A stretch of DNA of 64,000 nucleotides from Bacteroidota bacterium (GTDB taxonomy: Bacteria > Bacteroidota > Bacteroidia > Bacteroidales > Lentimicrobiaceae): positions 62,001 through 126,000 of the forward strand of contig WSXX01000004.1 of the NCBI GenBank assembly GCA_009773515.1, given 5' to 3'. This document shows positions 46,348 to 55,441 of the stretch, piece by piece. The notes under the pieces are model-generated. The model saw nothing but the letters and a program-made list of their open reading frames with translations, was not told where the DNA came from and made no database searches. The first letter of the stretch is position 1. Each line of letters starts with the position of its first letter. The position numbers and the translations under genes were made by a program.

Positions 46348-46760
46348 AAAATATTTTCCTCGACACAAATATCATTATTGACTTATTGGCCAAAAGAGAA
46401 CCTTTTAATCAGGCTGCCTTAAAACTATTTTCTTTAGCTGACAGAGGCAAGCTTATTCTTTTTACTTCAGCTCTTTCTATCGCCAATGTTAGTTTTGTGC
46501 TTCAAAAGCAAAAGAGCCCTGAAGACACCAAACAGATATTGAGAAAATTGAATTTATTGGTTAAGATTTTAAGCATTGATGAGAAAATTATTAACCTGGC
46601 ATTAAATGATGATGAGTTCAACGATTTTGAGGATGGTTTGCAATATTATTCCGCATTAGAAAATGAAATAGATATAATAGTGACCAGAAACCTGAAGGAT
46701 TTCACCAATTCCAAATTACCTGTAATGACAGCAGATCAATTAAACAGTACAATTGAATGA
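46344..46760 (+). CDS. PIN-domain toxin (VapC-like)
   Basis: The 138-residue PIN nuclease has the first acidic motif in IFLDTNIIIDLLAKREPF, a central Glu-containing helix (SPEDTKQILRKLNLLVK), and acidic residues in DEFNDFEDGLQYYSALE and the terminal VTRNLKDF. These form the metal site that cuts RNA, commonly initiator tRNA or rRNA in VapC. It overlaps its antitoxin by four bases. Confidence 0.9.
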   Translation: MKNIFLDTNIIIDLLAKREPFNQAALKLFSLADRGKLILFTSALSIANVSFVLQKQKSPEDTKQILRKLNLLVKILSIDEKIINLALNDDEFNDFEDGLQYYSALENEIDIIVTRNLKDFTNSKLPVMTADQLNSTIE

Positions 46761-47049
46761 TTTCTGTCTGCAGGCCTATCCAGTGTCAGCAAAAGCATAT
46801 GAGATGTTAAAGTGTCTTCACTTTAAAAACAGGCAAGGCTTCGAAAAAGTTGCAAAGAATCTCCATGACACCAAACATTTTATACAAACTCTTGTTTAAG
46901 CCATTGCCCCGGAAAATCAACTGCAATTCAGTGATTTTCTGTTTGCACTGATAATTTGGCCGCTTGGTAAAACCGAGCCCGATTTTTCTTATAATTGCAA
47001 GCCCGAAAGGCTTAATTAATTTATTTATGCATTGGTTTTAATAGCTGGA
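46761..47049. other. Gap before atpB with an 8-bp hairpin
   Basis: TTAAAGTG-tctt-CACTTTAA (46807-46826) is a perfect dyad without a T-run. No gene is seen in the rest, and no clear -7 box for the atp operon was found. Confidence 0.5.
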
Positions 47050-48165
47050 ATGAGGAAATTTTACCTGTTGTTTTTTCTGTGGGTTTTTAGCTTGCCCATT
47101 TTCTCGTTTGCCGGAAGTGCCGGAAGTGCTGACACTACAGCGCATGGAGATGCAGCCGGGAAAGAGTTCAATGCCGGTGTGATGATCATCGACCATATTA
47201 TCGACAGCTACGAATGGCATATTGCCACCCTTGGCCATACACATGTTTCCATTCCCCTGCCGGTAATTCTTATTGATGGCGGTAAGCTGCATTTATTCAG
47301 TTCGTCAAAGTTTCATCATGGATATGATGCTTACAAAGGTTTTAAAATTGAAACAGCCAAAGGCGCTAACAAAGGAAAAATAGTGAAGGTTGTTCCCGGA
47401 ACCATGATTACTGAATCTGAAGCTGGAAAACCAATCGATCTTTCAATCACCAAAAATGTAGCTGGAGTATTTGTAAGTTTTATTGTTGTGCTGCTGGTTT
47501 TCTTTTCAGTTGCCAGATCATACAAACGTACTGCCGGCCATGCACCAAAAGGATTGCAATCATTGCTCGAGCCGCTGATTCTCTTTGTCAGGGATGAAAT
47601 TGCAAAGCCCTCCATCGGAAAACATTACGAAAGGTTTATGCCTTTTTTGCTCACCATTTTCTTCTTTATCTTTTTCACCAACCTTATCGGGTTGATTCCT
47701 CTTTTTCCGGGAGGAGCAAATGTAACGGGCAATATTGCAGTAACAATGGTACTTGCCCTTTTTACTTTTCTCATGACATCATTCAGTGCCAATAAATCCT
47801 ATTGGTTGCACATATTTAACACTCCCGGCGTTCCCTGGTGGCTTAAATTCCCGATTCCGCTTTTCCCGATTATTGAAATAACCGGCGCAGTTGTAAAACC
47901 TTTTGTATTGATGATCCGTTTGTTTGCCAATATCACCGCCGGTCACATTATTGTGCTTGGATTTATCAGCCTGATTTTTGTATTCGCAAAAATTAGTCCT
48001 GCACTTGGTTACGGGGTTTCGGTGGTTTCGGTATTCTTCGCAATATTTATCACCCTGCTCGAATTGCTTGTGGCATTTATTCAGGCGTATGTGTTTACGC
48101 TGCTTTCGGCACTTTATTTTGGAATGGCTACTGAAGAGCACGCACATGCTGACGGGCATCATTAA
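47050..48165 (+). CDS. atpB: ATP synthase F0 subunit a
   Basis: The ATG at 47050 gives 371 residues beginning with a signal sequence (MRKFYLLFFLWVFSLPIFSFAG); a TTG at 47032 is a worse start. About 90 periplasmic residues follow, then the membrane domain with five or six helices. The key helix near residue 285 contains the essential Arg in LMIRLFANITAGH. Subunit a forms the proton half-channels against the c ring. The long N-terminus is usual in Bacteroidota. Confidence 0.95.
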   Translation: MRKFYLLFFLWVFSLPIFSFAGSAGSADTTAHGDAAGKEFNAGVMIIDHIIDSYEWHIATLGHTHVSIPLPVILIDGGKLHLFSSSKFHHGYDAYKGFKIETAKGANKGKIVKVVPGTMITESEAGKPIDLSITKNVAGVFVSFIVVLLVFFSVARSYKRTAGHAPKGLQSLLEPLILFVRDEIAKPSIGKHYERFMPFLLTIFFFIFFTNLIGLIPLFPGGANVTGNIAVTMVLALFTFLMTSFSANKSYWLHIFNTPGVPWWLKFPIPLFPIIEITGAVVKPFVLMIRLFANITAGHIIVLGFISLIFVFAKISPALGYGVSVVSVFFAIFITLLELLVAFIQAYVFTLLSALYFGMATEEHAHADGHH

Positions 48166-48213
48166 AATTTTGTACTAAAGTAATTTTTTGATTCATCCTT
48201 AAACCCAACAATT

Positions 48214-48474
48214 ATGACAGTTTTATCAGTACTTCTGCAGGTAGCAACCGATCTGGCTCCTTTGGCCAAAATGGCTGCTGCTTTTGGCGCCGGAATCGCC
48301 GCCATTGCTGCTGCTTATGGCATCGGCAATATCGGCCGTGCAGCTTTAGAATCAATTGCACGCCAGCCCGAAGCTTCAGGTGACATCAGGTCAAACATGA
48401 TTGTATCGGCTGCTCTTATCGAAGGAGTTGCCTTCTTTGCAATTGTGGTTTGTCTGCTTATCCTGTTTATCTGA
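48214..48474 (+). CDS. atpE: ATP synthase F0 subunit c
   Basis: The 86-residue hairpin has a first helix (GAGIAAIAAAYGIGNIG), the polar loop ARQPE and a second helix with the ion-binding Glu in ALIEGVAFF. The residues around this Glu lack the Ser/Thr of sodium-type rings, so protons are the likely coupling ion. It lies 48 bases after atpB. Confidence 0.96.
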   Translation: MTVLSVLLQVATDLAPLAKMAAAFGAGIAAIAAAYGIGNIGRAALESIARQPEASGDIRSNMIVSAALIEGVAFFAIVVCLLILFI

Positions 48475-48561
48475 AACGGAAACAGAACTGACTACCGGTT
48501 CAACGATTGGTTGCGCCGGTAGTTTTGTTTACTGTTTATAATCGAAAAAAAGGAAAATTAT

Positions 48562-49056
48562 ATGGAATTAGTAAATCCCGGCATCGGGCTTATTTTCTGG
48601 ATGGCATTGTCCTTCGGACTATTGCTTTTTATTCTGGGCAAGTTTGTATGGCCTCCGATTATGCGTGCCCTGCATGAGCGCGAAAAAAGTATTGAACTGG
48701 CACTTCATGAAGCTGAAAAAGCCCGTGAAGAGATGAAGCAACTGATGTTTACCAATGAACAAATGATGCTTGAAGCCAAAAATGAGCGTGATAAACTGAT
48801 AGGCGAAGCCCGCAAAATCAGAGAATCGCTGATTGAAGAGGCAAGGGTAAAAGCCGGCGAAGAAGCCAGCCGTATGATTGAAAATGCCCGTGAAAGGATT
48901 CATTTTGAGAAGATGGCCGCCATCACCGAACTTAAAAATCAGATCGCCAATCTCTCCATCGAAATCGCCGAAAAAGTGATACGTCGCGAACTTTCCGAAC
49001 CATCGAGGCAGGAAGAAATTGTGCGCGAATCGCTCAGCGATATCAACCTTAATTAA
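48562..49056 (+). CDS. atpF: ATP synthase F0 subunit b
   Basis: The 164-residue protein has one N-terminal membrane helix (about 5-28) and a long charged coiled coil rich in Glu/Lys/Ala, the peripheral stalk. The C-terminal segment EIAEKVIRRELSEP should contact delta. The next gene follows after five bases. Confidence 0.95.
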   Translation: MELVNPGIGLIFWMALSFGLLLFILGKFVWPPIMRALHEREKSIELALHEAEKAREEMKQLMFTNEQMMLEAKNERDKLIGEARKIRESLIEEARVKAGEEASRMIENARERIHFEKMAAITELKNQIANLSIEIAEKVIRRELSEPSRQEEIVRESLSDINLN

Positions 49057-49061
49057 GCGCA

Positions 49062-49619
49062 ATGAACAATCCAAAAGTCAATATACGATATGCTCAGGCG
49101 CTTTTTGATCTCGCTTTGGAACGAAACGAGGTTGAAACAGCAAGAAAAGACATGAAACTGATTGAAAGTATCTGCAGTCAGAATCCTGATCTGATCGTTA
49201 TGCTCAACAGTCCGGTGATCAGCAGCGACAAAAAGCTGTCGGTAATGCACATGCTTTTCTCCGGTAAAATTGACAAAATGGCCATGGGTTTTGTTGACAT
49301 TATCATCCGCAAAAGGAGAGATGCACATTTAAGCCACATTGCCCAGACATTTGAAGATCTTTACCTGGACTACAAAAACATTAAAAAGGCCGTTGTAACT
49401 TCAGCCATTCCGCTTAGTGAAAGCCTGAGACTATCTATTAAAAAAGTGCTGGAAGATCAAACCAAAGGAACCATAATTTTAAATGAAGTTGTTGATCCGG
49501 CGGTTATTGGCGGACTTATTGTTAAAGTCGGCAATCAGCTATACGACGACAGCATACGCCAGAAACTTCTGGAATTGCGCAAAGAATTCAACATGAATAC
49601 TTACATCAGAGAATTTTAA
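49062..49619 (+). CDS. atpH: ATP synthase F1 subunit delta
   Basis: The 185-residue delta subunit shows the opening YAQALFDLALERNEVE and the conserved C-terminal GGLIVKVGNQLYDDSIRQKL. It links the peripheral stalk to the alpha subunits. It starts five bases after atpF and ends 12 bases before atpA. Confidence 0.95.
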   Translation: MNNPKVNIRYAQALFDLALERNEVETARKDMKLIESICSQNPDLIVMLNSPVISSDKKLSVMHMLFSGKIDKMAMGFVDIIIRKRRDAHLSHIAQTFEDLYLDYKNIKKAVVTSAIPLSESLRLSIKKVLEDQTKGTIILNEVVDPAVIGGLIVKVGNQLYDDSIRQKLLELRKEFNMNTYIREF

Positions 49620-49631
49620 AAATATAACCAA

Positions 49632-51215
49632 ATGGCAGAAATTAAACCTGCAGAAGTATCGGCAATATTACGGCAGCAATTGGCCGGATTCAGCACAGAG
49701 GCTGAGCTTGAAGAAACCGGAAGTGTGTTACAGGTAGGAGATGGAATTGCAAGGGTTTACGGACTTTCGAATGTGCAGTCCGGCGAACTTGTTGAGTTTG
49801 TCTCAGCCGGTGTAAAAGGTATTGTACTCAACCTTGAAGAAGACAATGTCGGGGTTGTTATGCTTGGAGAATCATCAGGTGTAAATGAAGGTGATCTTGT
49901 TCAGCGTACACGCCGTATTTCCTCAATCCCTGTTTCAGAAGGCATGCTTGGCCGGGTTATCAATACCCTGGGTGAGCCAATTGATGGGAAAGGTCCGATT
50001 ACCGGTGAAATATTTGAAATGCCCCTTGAGCGCAAAGCCCCGGGAGTTATTTACCGTCAACCGGTGAATGAGCCACTGCAGACTGGTATCAAAGCCATTG
50101 ATGCCATGATTCCGATCGGACGTGGTCAGCGTGAGTTAATTATCGGTGACCGTCAGACAGGAAAAACGGCCATTGCATTAGATACCATCATCAATCAGAA
50201 AGAATTTTACGATAAGGGAGAACCCGTTTTCTGTATTTATGTTGCTATCGGACAAAAAGGGAGCAGTGTTGCAGGTATTGTGCAAACCCTTGAGGCGAAA
50301 GGTGCCATGCATTACACGGTTGTGGTTGTGGCTACAGCCAGCGACCCCGCTGCAATGCAGTTTTACGCACCGTTTGCGGGCGCAGCAATTGGAGAGTACT
50401 TCCGCGATACAGGCCGTCCGGCGCTTATTATTTTTGATGATCTCTCAAAACAAGCGGTTGCTTACCGCGAAGTTTCACTTTTGCTGCGACGCCCGCCTGG
50501 ACGTGAAGCTTACCCGGGTGACGTTTTTTACCTTCACTCACGCTTGCTCGAAAGAGCTGCAAAAATCATATTTTCCGATGAAATTGCCGCCGGCATGAAC
50601 GATCTTCCGGCTTGCCTGATGGGCAAGGTCAAAGGGGGTGGTTCGCTCACAGCACTCCCGATTATTGAAACACAAGCCGGTGACGTATCGGCATATATAC
50701 CAACCAACGTGATTTCAATCACCGATGGTCAGATATTTCTCGAAAACAATCTTTTCAATTCCGGTATCCGGCCGGCCATCAACGTGGGAATCTCTGTTTC
50801 ACGGGTGGGTGGTAATGCCCAGATAAAACCCATGAAAAAGGTTGCTGGTACGCTTAAACTCGATCAGGCGCAATACCGCGAACTCGAGGCATTTTCAAAA
50901 TTCGGTTCCGATCTTGATGCAGTTACAAAATCAGTTCTTGACAAAGGAGCACGCAATGTTGAAATCCTGAAACAGGCACAATATTCTCCAATGCCTGTTG
51001 AACAGCAGGTTGCCATTATTTACTGTGGTGCAAAAGGTTTGCTGCAGAAAGTGCCGTTGCGTAACATTCATAATTTTGAAGTTGAGTTTCTGCACAGGCT
51101 GGAAGATACAAAACCTGAATTACTGGAGCAATTGCGCAAAGGAGTGTTTACACCTGAAATTGAAAAAGCGCTTGATGATGCAGCCATGGATCTGGTGAGA
51201 AAGTACGAAGTTTAA
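49632..51215 (+). CDS. atpA: ATP synthase F1 subunit alpha
   Basis: The 527-residue alpha subunit has the P-loop GDRQTGKT near residue 175 and the family sequences [17 protein letters not shown] and [15 protein letters not shown]. The C-terminal helical domain has [17 protein letters not shown]. The regulatory alpha site binds nucleotides without catalysis. Confidence 0.98.
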   Translation: MAEIKPAEVSAILRQQLAGFSTEAELEETGSVLQVGDGIARVYGLSNVQSGELVEFVSAGVKGIVLNLEEDNVGVVMLGESSGVNEGDLVQRTRRISSIPVSEGMLGRVINTLGEPIDGKGPITGEIFEMPLERKAPGVIYRQPVNEPLQTGIKAIDAMIPIGRGQRELIIGDRQTGKTAIALDTIINQKEFYDKGEPVFCIYVAIGQKGSSVAGIVQTLEAKGAMHYTVVVVATASDPAAMQFYAPFAGAAIGEYFRDTGRPALIIFDDLSKQAVAYREVSLLLRRPPGREAYPGDVFYLHSRLLERAAKIIFSDEIAAGMNDLPACLMGKVKGGGSLTALPIIETQAGDVSAYIPTNVISITDGQIFLENNLFNSGIRPAINVGISVSRVGGNAQIKPMKKVAGTLKLDQAQYRELEAFSKFGSDLDAVTKSVLDKGARNVEILKQAQYSPMPVEQQVAIIYCGAKGLLQKVPLRNIHNFEVEFLHRLEDTKPELLEQLRKGVFTPEIEKALDDAAMDLVRKYEV

Positions 51216-51233
51216 TATTTCAATAATACATTA

Positions 51234-52118
51234 ATGCCCAGTCTCAAAGAGGTCAGGACCCGGATAACATCCGTAAAATCAACGCAGCAGATTACCAGCG
51301 CCATGAAGATGGTGGCTGCTTCAAAGTTGCGCAAAGCCCAGACCAGTATATTACAGCTCCGGCCTTTTGCAGCACATCAAAAAATGCTTCTGCAACAACT
51401 TTCCGCCGGCCTGGGCGAAAAGAAAGCCAACATTTATGGTGAAGTCCGTGAAGGTGGCAAAGATCTTTATGTGGTTTTTACATCGAACAGAGGGCTTTGC
51501 GGGGCTTACAACACCAATGTGATCAAACAGATGAATGCCATTATTGCTTCACATCAAACAGCAAAAAAAGGCAACAATTTCGCATTGGTAACCATCGGCA
51601 GAAAAGCAAGTGAATTCTATGCAAAACAGCCTGTTGAGGTTATAGCCACGCATGATGATCTGTATGATCAGCTGAGCTATGCAAAGGCAGTTCCTGTAGT
51701 TGAAGGGTTGATTCAACAATATCTTTCAGGGGAATATAACAGGATAGTATTTGTGTATCATCAGTTCAAAAATGCCGTTGTTCAGCGGTTGCAGGTTGAG
51801 CAGTTTCTTCCGGTTGAAAGTCCTGAACAGGATGAAAAGTCTGAACACCGGGAAGTGGAATATATTTTTGATCCGTCCATGGAAGAAATTCTGGCAGACC
51901 TGGTTCCTCAGATTCTGAAAACACAGTTTTACAAAGCACTGCTCGATTCGTGGGCATCAGAACTCGGCGCCAGGATGACCGCCATGTCGCAGGCCACCGA
52001 CAATGCCAATGAGCTGCTCAAAGATCTGAAACTGACTTACAATAAAGCCCGTCAGGCTTCCATCACCAAAGAAATTCTTGAAATTGTAGGTGGTGCCGAA
52101 GCATTGAAAAACCAATAA
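51234..52118 (+). CDS. atpG: ATP synthase F1 subunit gamma
   Basis: The 294-residue rotor shaft has its N-terminal coiled-coil helix with TSVKSTQQITSAMKMVAASK, the Rossmann core with FTSNRGLCGAYNTNVIK, and the C-terminal helix (MSQATDNANELLKDLKLTYN). It closes the operon; the beta and epsilon genes do not follow. Confidence 0.97.
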   Translation: MPSLKEVRTRITSVKSTQQITSAMKMVAASKLRKAQTSILQLRPFAAHQKMLLQQLSAGLGEKKANIYGEVREGGKDLYVVFTSNRGLCGAYNTNVIKQMNAIIASHQTAKKGNNFALVTIGRKASEFYAKQPVEVIATHDDLYDQLSYAKAVPVVEGLIQQYLSGEYNRIVFVYHQFKNAVVQRLQVEQFLPVESPEQDEKSEHREVEYIFDPSMEEILADLVPQILKTQFYKALLDSWASELGARMTAMSQATDNANELLKDLKLTYNKARQASITKEILEIVGGAEALKNQ

Positions 52119-52175
52119 GATCAGAAACATTCGTACCTTTGGTATGTTTAATAAATAACTAAAAAACATTGAATT

Positions 52176-52691
52176 ATGATTTCGAAGAAAGTTGAAGAAG
52201 CCATCAATCTGCAGATTAAAAACGAAGAGCACTCTTCGAGGATTTACATGGCAATGGCTTCATGGTGTGAAACCAACGGATATCGCGGTGCTGCTGATTT
52301 TCTTTACAAACAGAGTGATGAAGAGCGCATGCACATGCTCAAATTTATTAAATTTCTGAACGACAGAGGTGGTTATTCTGTACTTGCTTCACTCGAAGTA
52401 CCTGCTTCACAATACAAATCGCTGCGCGAAATTTTTGACCACGTGCTGAGTCATGAGGAGTTTATTACAGCTTCTATCAATCAGCTTTACGAAGTTTCGC
52501 TGAACGAAAAAGATTACACCACCGGAAACTTCCTGCAGTGGTACATCAATGAGCAGATTGAAGAAGAAAGCACTGTTCACGGCATTCTCGACCAGATGAA
52601 ACTGCTTGGTGATGATAAGGCTGGTTTGTTTCACATTGACAAAGAGCTTGGAGCAATGGCCGCCGCCAAGGTAATTGATGTGCTTGCATAA
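52176..52691 (+). CDS. Bacterial non-haem ferritin
   Basis: The 171-residue four-helix protein has the ferroxidase ligands in EEHSSRIYMAMASWCETNGY and SDEERMHMLKF (Glu and His), with another Glu in SHEEFITASI and a C-terminal pair in NEQIEEESTVHGIL. It stores iron as a 24-mer and oxidises ferrous ion. It begins 58 bases after atpG but is functionally separate, and a strong terminator follows. A TCACAT-AG-ATGTGA dyad lies at 52715-52728. Confidence 0.93.
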   Translation: MISKKVEEAINLQIKNEEHSSRIYMAMASWCETNGYRGAADFLYKQSDEERMHMLKFIKFLNDRGGYSVLASLEVPASQYKSLREIFDHVLSHEEFITASINQLYEVSLNEKDYTTGNFLQWYINEQIEEESTVHGILDQMKLLGDDKAGLFHIDKELGAMAAAKVIDVLA

Positions 52692-52750
52692 GTAGGTTTA
52701 TCAAATGCTGAATGTCACATAGATGTGATAATGATCAGTTAAAAATTCAG

Positions 52751-52784
52751 CGGTTCATCGGTTTATCGATGGGCCGTTTTTTTT
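52751..52784 (+). terminator. Terminator after ferritin
   Basis: CGG-tt-CATCG pairs with CGATG-gg-CCG, followed by eight T. A closely similar hairpin lies at 54167-54198, on the other side of the HTH/nucleotidyltransferase pair. Confidence 0.85.
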
Positions 52785-52799
52785 ATTAGCCTGACTTAA

Positions 52800-53492
52800 T
52801 TACTCAATCTCTGCTATACTTTGAATTAAATATATGATGATGTCTGTTCCTGCTTCTCCTGAACTATACGGCAATGCACTTTCAATACCTTCAGTGATGT
52901 TTGGATTTCCCAAAAGGTTTTGAAATTCAGATTTTAAGTACATTCGGACATTAGGTGTTGATTTACCGATAATAGCCTTAAGGTCCGGACAATTATCCAA
53001 AATGTAAATAATATCCTCAAAGTCGTGACTTTGACGTAAATCATTACCTCCTCGTCCCTTGTGAGCCTCAAATTTTGCAGCTAAATAATACTCAGGAGAA
53101 AACACAAAAACTTCAGTCCCATCGGGGAGTGTTTTTGATATTTTAGTTTCAGACCCTCCTTCATACCACCGGTTACTGAATCCGAGCACACTTGAATCTA
53201 ATGGCATAACATCGACTTTAATACCTTGGTAAATCCATCTGCAAATTGGAGCTCCTATTGAAGTATCATTTTTAAACCCTTTTGATCTCAGGTTTTCTTC
53301 CAGTCTGGCGAAATGCGGTCTTGAACTTATCTCGATGACACAATCTATATCAATCGTTGTTCGTATTTCCGAAGCTGCTGGATTATCAGCGTATAGCTCA
53401 GCAACTGCACCACCAACAAAAACCATTTCATCTTTCAATTCACCCAAGCCATTTGCAACGATTTGCAGCATAATAATATTTGTACTAGGCAT
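52800..53492 (-). CDS. Nucleotidyltransferase, AbiEii-like toxin candidate
   Basis: The 230-residue protein carries the nucleotidyltransferase signature: MVFVGGAVAELYADNPAASE followed by TTIDIDCVIEISS, where GG and the D-x-D are the catalytic residues, then GIKVDVMPLD with a third acidic residue. KFEAHKGRGGNDLRQSHDFE is an AbiEii-type loop. Such enzymes act as toxins in type IV-like toxin-antitoxin systems by modifying tRNA. Its start overlaps the upstream HTH gene by eight bases. Confidence 0.7.
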   Translation of the reverse strand: MPSTNIIMLQIVANGLGELKDEMVFVGGAVAELYADNPAASEIRTTIDIDCVIEISSRPHFARLEENLRSKGFKNDTSIGAPICRWIYQGIKVDVMPLDSSVLGFSNRWYEGGSETKISKTLPDGTEVFVFSPEYYLAAKFEAHKGRGGNDLRQSHDFEDIIYILDNCPDLKAIIGKSTPNVRMYLKSEFQNLLGNPNITEGIESALPYSSGEAGTDIIIYLIQSIAEIE

Positions 53493-54006
53493 TTTTCAAT
53501 CGTTTGGTTAATTCGTCAATGGCAATTTTTATCTCTCTGACCCGGCCTACCCGAAGTGTATCGACAATAGTCAGAAGTTCATAAAACAATTTATCCTCCT
53601 GCACTATATCAGGAAGGGTTTTATATAATGGCTCAATGGCTTGCCCTCTGTGGGTTCCTTTGGCATTTGACCATACATAAACTTCAGCATCAGACGAAAT
53701 ATGTTCTTTTATTGGCGAAGCTGAATGAGCAGTAGGAGTTCCTTTTACAATAGCTCCAGGTTCAGTAGGGAAGACATATTTTAATCCGTAAATCAAAAAC
53801 TCGCTGAAAGAACTGATATTAACTTTTCTTTTTTTACTGTCAATTAGCTTTGCTATCCTGCATCTGTTTAAGGCTTCAGAAACTTCAGATGGACTAATTC
53901 CAATAGCATTCGCAATATCAATATTTCTCCATTTATCCTCTTCAAATGAGATGATTTTCAACAGAACAACAATATCCTGTGGACGCATTCCATTATGTTT
54001 CTTCAT
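53485..54006 (-). CDS. Winged-helix partner of the nucleotidyltransferase
   Basis: From the ATG at 54006 the protein has 173 residues; the frame opens at 54042 but that Met lies inside the -7 promoter box. Residues about 5-60 are a MarR-like winged helix (MRPQDIVVLLKIISFEEDKW, then NAIGISPSEVSEALNRCRIA). The C-terminal part is mixed alpha/beta. The eight-base overlap with the nucleotidyltransferase and the palindromic operator at its own start suggest an antitoxin and autorepressor. The family is not one I can name with certainty. Confidence 0.7.
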   Translation of the reverse strand: MKKHNGMRPQDIVVLLKIISFEEDKWRNIDIANAIGISPSEVSEALNRCRIAKLIDSKKRKVNISSFSEFLIYGLKYVFPTEPGAIVKGTPTAHSASPIKEHISSDAEVYVWSNAKGTHRGQAIEPLYKTLPDIVQEDKLFYELLTIVDTLRVGRVREIKIAIDELTKRLKNA

Positions 54007-54019
54007 AATCTTTACTATT

Positions 54020-54072
54020 AATTCGCGATTCGCGAATTGCAAATATATTCAAAAAATCATTCAAAAAACAAA
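54020..54072 (-). promoter_or_regulatory. Promoter with perfect 8-3-8 operator
   Basis: On the minus strand TTTG (54069-54072) is followed after 21 bases by TATATTTG (54040-54047). Directly downstream, AATTCGCG-ATT-CGCGAATT (54020-54038) is a perfect inverted repeat covering the expected transcription start. This is a strong candidate operator for the winged-helix protein. Confidence 0.8.
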
Positions 54073-54166
54073 ATCTTCCTGACCGCAATTCAAAGGTACA
54101 TCCCTGTCCCATTTGCTGAATAGCAGTATTTTCTTTTAGGTGGGAAAATTCTCTTCGATAAAAATC

Positions 54167-54198
54167 AAAGGTCATCGGTGAGTGCGATGGGCCTTTTT
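54167..54198. terminator. Hairpin homologous to the ferritin terminator
   Basis: AAAGG-t-CATCG pairs with CGATG-gg-CCTTT, followed by TTTG. Bases TCATCGGT and CGATGGGCC with the T-run are shared with the hairpin at 52751-52784. On the minus strand the T-rich side (GATTTTTATC) could end the CDF gene. The gap 54207-54312 holds no gene; a 61-codon frame there is not convincing. Confidence 0.65.
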
Positions 54199-54312
54199 TG
54201 ATAACCGGAGAGGCCATAGTCAAATAATACCCACACCTTAAAAATCTGCCTTAAATCGTAACCAGGCCATAACCCGCATTCGCATTCCTGCAGGGCGTTC
54301 AAATCTATGCTT

Positions 54313-54963
54313 TCAATGCCTGTGCCCGTCATGATCGTGGTCAATATCAAGTAATACCTTCCCTGAATCTTTCAATAAACCTATTGACCACTTGACAATT
54401 ACGAGAGAACTTATAATTGCTGCAATGGTATCAATAAACGGAATGCCCCATATCATTGCGGCGGTTAGCCCTAGAATGGCTGATAAACTGGTGAGGGCAT
54501 CGGCAATAACATGCAGGTAAGCAGCCCGTATGTTATGGTCGGATTGCTCATGTTTGTGGTGCAAAAGAACTGCACTTGCAATGTTCACCAGCAAGCCGAT
54601 TATGGCAACCAGTATTGCTTCTTTGTAAACGATGTCTTGCGGATTATACAATCGTTGCGTTGCTTCAACCAGAATTACCACGGCAAAAATCAGAAGCATA
54701 AGACCGCTGCTATAGCCAGAAAGCGAGAGTATTTTATCGGAATTTCCGGTAAATTTATTGCTTTTTGAAACCTTTCGCACAATCACATATGCCAACCAGC
54801 TTAAGCCAATGGCGAGCACATGCGAACCCATGTGAATGCCATCGGCAAGTAAAGCCATTGAATTGGTAGTTAACCCAAAGATTATCTCCACAACCATTGT
54901 AATGGCTGTTAAAAAGACAACCCACATGGTTTTGTTTTCGAGCTTATGATTGTGTTCCGACAT
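54313..54963 (-). CDS. CDF-family metal efflux protein (DmeF-like), short form
   Basis: The 216-residue cation diffusion facilitator has six membrane helices. Metal-site motifs are in LLADGIHMGSHVLAI (helix 2) and LHVIADALTSLSAI (helix 5), with a His-rich loop (LLHHKHEQSDHN) between helices 4 and 5. The HMGSH form fits the DmeF branch. It stops after helix 6 with DHDHDGHRH and lacks the cytoplasmic domain of about 80 residues, so it may be truncated. It begins right after the TolC-family remnant. Confidence 0.85.
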   Translation of the reverse strand: MSEHNHKLENKTMWVVFLTAITMVVEIIFGLTTNSMALLADGIHMGSHVLAIGLSWLAYVIVRKVSKSNKFTGNSDKILSLSGYSSGLMLLIFAVVILVEATQRLYNPQDIVYKEAILVAIIGLLVNIASAVLLHHKHEQSDHNIRAAYLHVIADALTSLSAILGLTAAMIWGIPFIDTIAAIISSLVIVKWSIGLLKDSGKVLLDIDHDHDGHRH

Positions 54964-55356
54964 CTATTCAAAAGTTTTTAATTTGCTTAACAGCTCAAAA
55001 TAAGCGTTTTCCGTTTGCAGGAATTGGCTTTGAATATCCCGGATAAAATTAGCATCCAATAGATATTCTGCAAAGGTAATGTGTCCTGATTTCAAAAGTT
55101 CAGGATTGCGTTTTGAAATTCCTTCTTCGACAATTACAATTTTCTTTTGCTCATAAATGGTTTTAAGAGCCACCATCTCATAATACAACCCGGAAACCAG
55201 CATCTTTATTTCACTTTCGTGCTGTAAAAAATTTGCCCTTGTCCATTCGGTTTGAAGTTTTGCGTGTTTTACACCATTCCTGTTTTGCCAGAGCGGCAGT
55301 GGATAATCAATGTATTGCAATAATGATGAAGTTGAAAAATCAATACTTTCATACAC
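54964..55356 (-). pseudogene. 3' remnant of a CzcC/TolC-family efflux gene
   Basis: The 130-residue frame matches only the C-terminal part of TolC-family proteins (PLPLWQNRNGVKHAKLQTEW, then LSAV-type helices and KSGHITFAEYLLDANFIRDI). The N-terminal signal, first repeat and most of the barrel are missing. It abuts the CDF gene without a gap, as in czc-type clusters, so the locus seems to have lost its RND pump. It may still be translated, but is unlikely to form a channel. Confidence 0.7.
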
Positions 55357-55441
55357 ATGAGACAGCCCCGGTTAGATCCTGCTAGATTTATGCATTAATT
55401 TCTTATAAAGCACAAATGACCGATACAGTAGGATGCCAGAA

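Noticed and set aside
53993..54350. Two short minus-strand frames around the operator and hairpin
   Set aside because: They run through the promoter, dyad and terminator and show no domain; the downstream one does not restore the missing CDF domain.
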